Made by a program: the position numbers and the translations under genes
NCBI GenBank assembly: GCA_020073585.1
Contig: JAIQEV010000038.1
Span: 1-37,455, forward strand
Source of the DNA: Terriglobia bacterium
Lineage (GTDB): Bacteria > Acidobacteriota > Terriglobia > Acidiferrales > UBA7541
DNA length: 37,455 bases
Reading direction: 5' to 3'
Notes under the pieces: generated by a model
Told to the model about the DNA's origin: nothing
What the model saw: the letters and a program-made list of their open reading frames with translations, nothing else
Database searches by the model: none
Part shown: positions 34,642 to 37,455 of the stretch, one piece after another
How the letters are laid out: every line of letters starts with the position of its first letter
Position numbering within the stretch: position 1 is the first letter of the stretch

Positions 34642-36131
34642 CACGTCCCCCTGCGCGGTCCGGAGACAAACCCAAATCCGGCGCCCTGCTTGTGCTCCAG
34701 TGGGTCTTCCAGCATCTGGATGGCCTCCTCCCGGTGCATCGGCGGAATCACGAAACGATCGTCGAAGGTGCACAGGGAAGTCAGCCGGTAGATCGCTTCG
34801 GCTTCCGCCGGCGAGCAATCGGCCTCCCGCAGCATCCGTTCGGCGGTGGCCATCTCCACATCGCCTACGGTCAGCGCGCGGCGATACCAGCGGACGGCTT
34901 TTTGCTTGCGTAGCGCGTAGCGCACGAAGCCTTCATGCCCCGCGCCGAACAAATTGGCGAGAAATTGCAACGGGACGCGCGATTCGTCGATATCGTGGAA
35001 GAGGTCCTCGGAATTATGATGAATCGTTCCCTCCGCCTGGTTCGACATCACCGGAGACATCGGCGGCACGTAGAACAGCATGGGCATGGTCCGGTACTCG
35101 ATATGCGGCGGCAGGGCGATCTTCCACACCTTCACGAATTGATAGACCGGAGAGCGTTGCGCGGACTCGAGGACCGATTCGTGAATGCCGTTCTTCCGCG
35201 CTCCGGCGATGACTTCGGGATCGTGGGGATCGAGAATCAGCGTGCGTTGCGCCTCGACCAGCTTCTCATCCGTACTCGAGGCGACCGCTTCGATCCGTGA
35301 TGCGTCGTACAGCACCACGCCAAGATAACGGATGCGGCCCACGCAGGAATGGAAGCAGGCGGGAGCCTGCCCGGTTTCCAGCCGCGGGTAGCAGAGAATG
35401 CACTTCTCCGATTTTCCCGTGTTCCAGTTGTAAAACATTTTCTTGTACGGGCACGCCGCCACGCACATGCGCCAGCCGCGGCAGCGCTGCTGGTCCACGA
35501 GAACGATGCCGTCCTCCCCGCGCTTGTACAGTGCGCCCGACGGGCAGGAAGCGACGCACGACGGATTCAGACAGTGATTGCAAATGCGCGGAAAGTAGAA
35601 AAAGACCAGCCGCTCGACCGCGGAAAGCTGCGCGCGCTGTTCCGCGCTCAGCCCTTTCAGGTTCGGATCGTTTTCCGCATAGACCGGCGAGCCGCCCAGG
35701 TCGTCATCCCAGTTCGGGCCGGCTTCGATGTGGATTAATTCCCCGGTGACCATCGAGATGGGCCGGGCCGTTGGCTGGTCCGGCCCTTCGGGAGCGTTGA
35801 AGAGATGCTGGTAGTCGTAGGTCCACGGTTCGTAGTAGTCGTCCATCGTGGGCATGCTGGGGTTGTGGTAGATGTTGAAAATCGTCTTTGTCTTGCTCGT
35901 GGAACGCAGCTGGAGTTGCCCGTCATGCACTTCCCAGCCGCCGTGGTATTTCTCCTGATCCTCCCAGCGGGTGGGAAAGCCCGTGCCGGGCTTGGTCTCC
36001 ACGTTGTTCCACCACATGTATTCGGTGCCGCGGCGGTCGGTCCAGATGTTCTTGCACGCGATGCTGCACGTGTGGCAGCCGATGCACTTGTCCAGATGAA
36101 AGACCATCGCTACTTGCGAACGGACGTCCAT
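34641..36131 (-). CDS. narH: Respiratory nitrate reductase beta subunit (iron-sulfur)
   Basis: This 496-residue electron-transfer subunit has four cysteine groups: CIGCHTCSIACKNIW near the N-terminus, CNHCLNPSCVASCPSGA, CRGWRMCVAACPYKK and CILCYPRLETGQAPACFHSC. The Trp in CRGWRMC is the typical NarH replacement that gives one 3Fe-4S among three 4Fe-4S clusters. The start at 36131 has AGGAG upstream and begins MDVRSQVAMVFHLDKCIGC. It lies 11 nt after narG. Confidence 0.95.
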   Translation of the reverse strand: MDVRSQVAMVFHLDKCIGCHTCSIACKNIWTDRRGTEYMWWNNVETKPGTGFPTRWEDQEKYHGGWEVHDGQLQLRSTSKTKTIFNIYHNPSMPTMDDYYEPWTYDYQHLFNAPEGPDQPTARPISMVTGELIHIEAGPNWDDDLGGSPVYAENDPNLKGLSAEQRAQLSAVERLVFFYFPRICNHCLNPSCVASCPSGALYKRGEDGIVLVDQQRCRGWRMCVAACPYKKMFYNWNTGKSEKCILCYPRLETGQAPACFHSCVGRIRYLGVVLYDASRIEAVASSTDEKLVEAQRTLILDPHDPEVIAGARKNGIHESVLESAQRSPVYQFVKVWKIALPPHIEYRTMPMLFYVPPMSPVMSNQAEGTIHHNSEDLFHDIDESRVPLQFLANLFGAGHEGFVRYALRKQKAVRWYRRALTVGDVEMATAERMLREADCSPAEAEAIYRLTSLCTFDDRFVIPPMHREEAIQMLEDPLEHKQGAGFGFVSGPRRGT

Positions 36132-36142
36132 AGCAGCGCTCC

Positions 36143-37455
36143 TCACCACTTCAGTTCGGGCAGCTTCCGCACGAAGACGTGCGTGTCCCGGTTGCAGCCC
36201 ACCGGGCCCCAGTAGTTGAAATGGAACGTGAATTGTCCGTAGCCGCCGACCATCAGATTCGGCTTCAGCCGCGTGCGCGTGAGCGAATTGTGCCCGCCCG
36301 CGCGGCGGTTCTTGCGCAGCGGCGAAGTGGGAACGGAAAACGTTCTTTCCGGCGAGTGATACTGGATGCAGATGCCGCGCGGGATGCGCGCGCTCACCAC
36401 TGCCCGCGTGACCACCACGCCGTTGTCGTTGTGCACTTCCACCCAGTCGTTGTCGTTTACGCCGATGTCCACCGCGTCCTTATCGTTCATCCACAGCGGT
36501 TCGATGCCGCGCGAAAGCGTGGTCATGCGGTGGTTGTCACCGTAGGTCGAGTGGATGTGCCATTTCCCGTGCGGCGTCAGGTAGTTCAGCGTCTTGGTCG
36601 GCCCGACCTGCTCGCTCAGCCGGAGATCGGAGTATTGCACCGGCAGCGGCTTCGGCTTATACGTCGGCAGGTGCTCGCCGAACTGGATGTACCCGGGATG
36701 GTCGAGATAGAAGTGCTGCCGGCCGGTCAGCGTTCGCCAGGGCACCAGGCACTCCACGTTATAGGTGAAGGGAGCGTATGCCCGGCCGTTTTCCGTCAGC
36801 CCGGACCACATGGGGCTGTTCAACAGGCGATGCGGCCTGCTTTGCAGTTCCTTATACGAGATGCGCGATCCGCGATTGCGCTCTGCCAGGTGCGCGAGCG
36901 GCAAACCCACCTTGGCTTCCATTTCGCGATACGACCGGTAGGCCAGTTCTCCGTTGGTGACCGACGCGAATCGCAGAATCAGATTGCAGGCGTCTTCATC
37001 AGCGGCCATCGAGGGATAGCGCTGGCCGTTCCACACGCTCACCGGCAGAATGCGCGTGGCCTCATCGTAGAGATCCTCGCAGTTGTAATGCGTGCCGTGG
37101 GCCCCCAGGCCTTGCGCGCGTACCTGCGGCCCAAAGGAAATGTACTGGTTATAGAGATTGCTGTAGTCCCGCGCGACCAGCTTCAGCCCCGGCATCGTTT
37201 TGCCGGGAATCGCTTCCACTTCGCCGCTCTTCCAATCCAGCATTTGCGGCTGCGCGATCTCCGCCGCCGTGTCGTGCGCCAGCGGTGTCGCCACCAGGTC
37301 CCACACGGGCTTGGGGAAATGCCGGGCGGCCAATTCCGAAAACTTCTTCGCCAGGGAGCCGAAGATCTGCCAGTCGCTCTTGGATTCCCAGCAGGGAGGC
37401 ACCGCCGCGGAGAGCGGATGGATGAAGCTGTGCATGTCGGTCGAATTCAGATCGG
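36143..37455 (-). CDS. narG: Respiratory nitrate reductase alpha subunit, C-terminal part
   Basis: The frame is open from the window edge to TGA at 36143, giving ~436 C-terminal residues of the molybdenum catalytic subunit NarG. Conserved blocks include [14 protein letters not shown] at the edge, [69 protein letters not shown], and [51 protein letters not shown]. No frameshift is seen. The N-terminal part, with the FeS ligand and any export signal, lies outside the window, so the side of the membrane it faces cannot be judged. Confidence 0.96.
   Translation of the reverse strand, partial: DLNSTDMHSFIHPLSAAVPPCWESKSDWQIFGSLAKKFSELAARHFPKPVWDLVATPLAHDTAAEIAQPQMLDWKSGEVEAIPGKTMPGLKLVARDYSNLYNQYISFGPQVRAQGLGAHGTHYNCEDLYDEATRILPVSVWNGQRYPSMAADEDACNLILRFASVTNGELAYRSYREMEAKVGLPLAHLAERNRGSRISYKELQSRPHRLLNSPMWSGLTENGRAYAPFTYNVECLVPWRTLTGRQHFYLDHPGYIQFGEHLPTYKPKPLPVQYSDLRLSEQVGPTKTLNYLTPHGKWHIHSTYGDNHRMTTLSRGIEPLWMNDKDAVDIGVNDNDWVEVHNDNGVVVTRAVVSARIPRGICIQYHSPERTFSVPTSPLRKNRRAGGHNSLTRTRLKPNLMVGGYGQFTFHFNYWGPVGCNRDTHVFVRKLPELKW

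Noticed and set aside
1-37455. CRISPR arrays, insertion sequences or integrase genes
   Set aside because: No regularly spaced repeats and no transposase or recombinase motif were seen in any frame, despite the att-like repeats.

Overview
The window reads as a high-GC chromosomal segment from an acidobacterium (Acidobacteriota; Solibacter/Bryobacter-like relatives are my best guess). This is an inference from two large Oar-type TonB-dependent receptors with N-terminal carboxypeptidase-regulatory domains, an alternative complex III (ACIII) operon and the overall gene style. Almost every gene is on the minus strand. The exceptions are a flavin monooxygenase-like gene and a string of gene remnants at about 9.5-11.5 kb.

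Region A (1-9.4 kb) looks like a catabolic operon read leftwards: a GntR/FCD regulator fused to a thiol-dioxygenase-like cupin, an Oar-type TonB-dependent receptor, a CoxG-like SRPBCC protein, an FAD-dependent oxidoreductase of the phytoene-desaturase/PYROXD2 type, HyuA, and the first ~28 codons of HyuB, which then run into unrelated AT-rich sequence at the window edge. A perfect palindrome (TGTCA-N-TGACA) lies just upstream of the receptor promoter, and a one-mismatch copy overlaps the regulator's own start. This suggests the regulator controls both itself and the operon.

Region B (9.5-11.5 kb, plus strand) holds debris of a molybdenum-hydroxylase (CO-dehydrogenase-like) cluster: a frameshifted, internally deleted coxM-like gene fused to the C-terminal end of a coxL-like gene, then the last 25 codons of a ketopantoate reductase. 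An intact luciferase-like flavin-dependent oxidoreductase follows.

Region C (11.6-24.6 kb) is a self-contained starch/maltodextrin module: ECF sigma factor, membrane-bound anti-sigma factor, TonB-dependent receptor, cyclodextrin-glucanotransferase-like amylase with CBM20, cyclomaltodextrinase-like GH13, and GH31 alpha-glucosidase. It is bracketed by two direct copies of a ~110-bp repeat. Each copy carries the exact 3' part (nucleotides 32-76, including CCA) of a tRNA-Pro(UGG), preceded by a hairpin whose stem shows a compensatory base change. No integrase lies between them.

Region D (24.5-37.5 kb) is a respiratory cluster transcribed leftwards: narG (partial) H J I, narK, then actA-B-C-D-E-F of ACIII, with overlapping or near-overlapping genes throughout. 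It pairs a menaquinol-oxidising nitrate reductase with ACIII, a quinol:cytochrome c oxidoreductase. The last codons of actF lie inside the right-hand tRNA-derived repeat.
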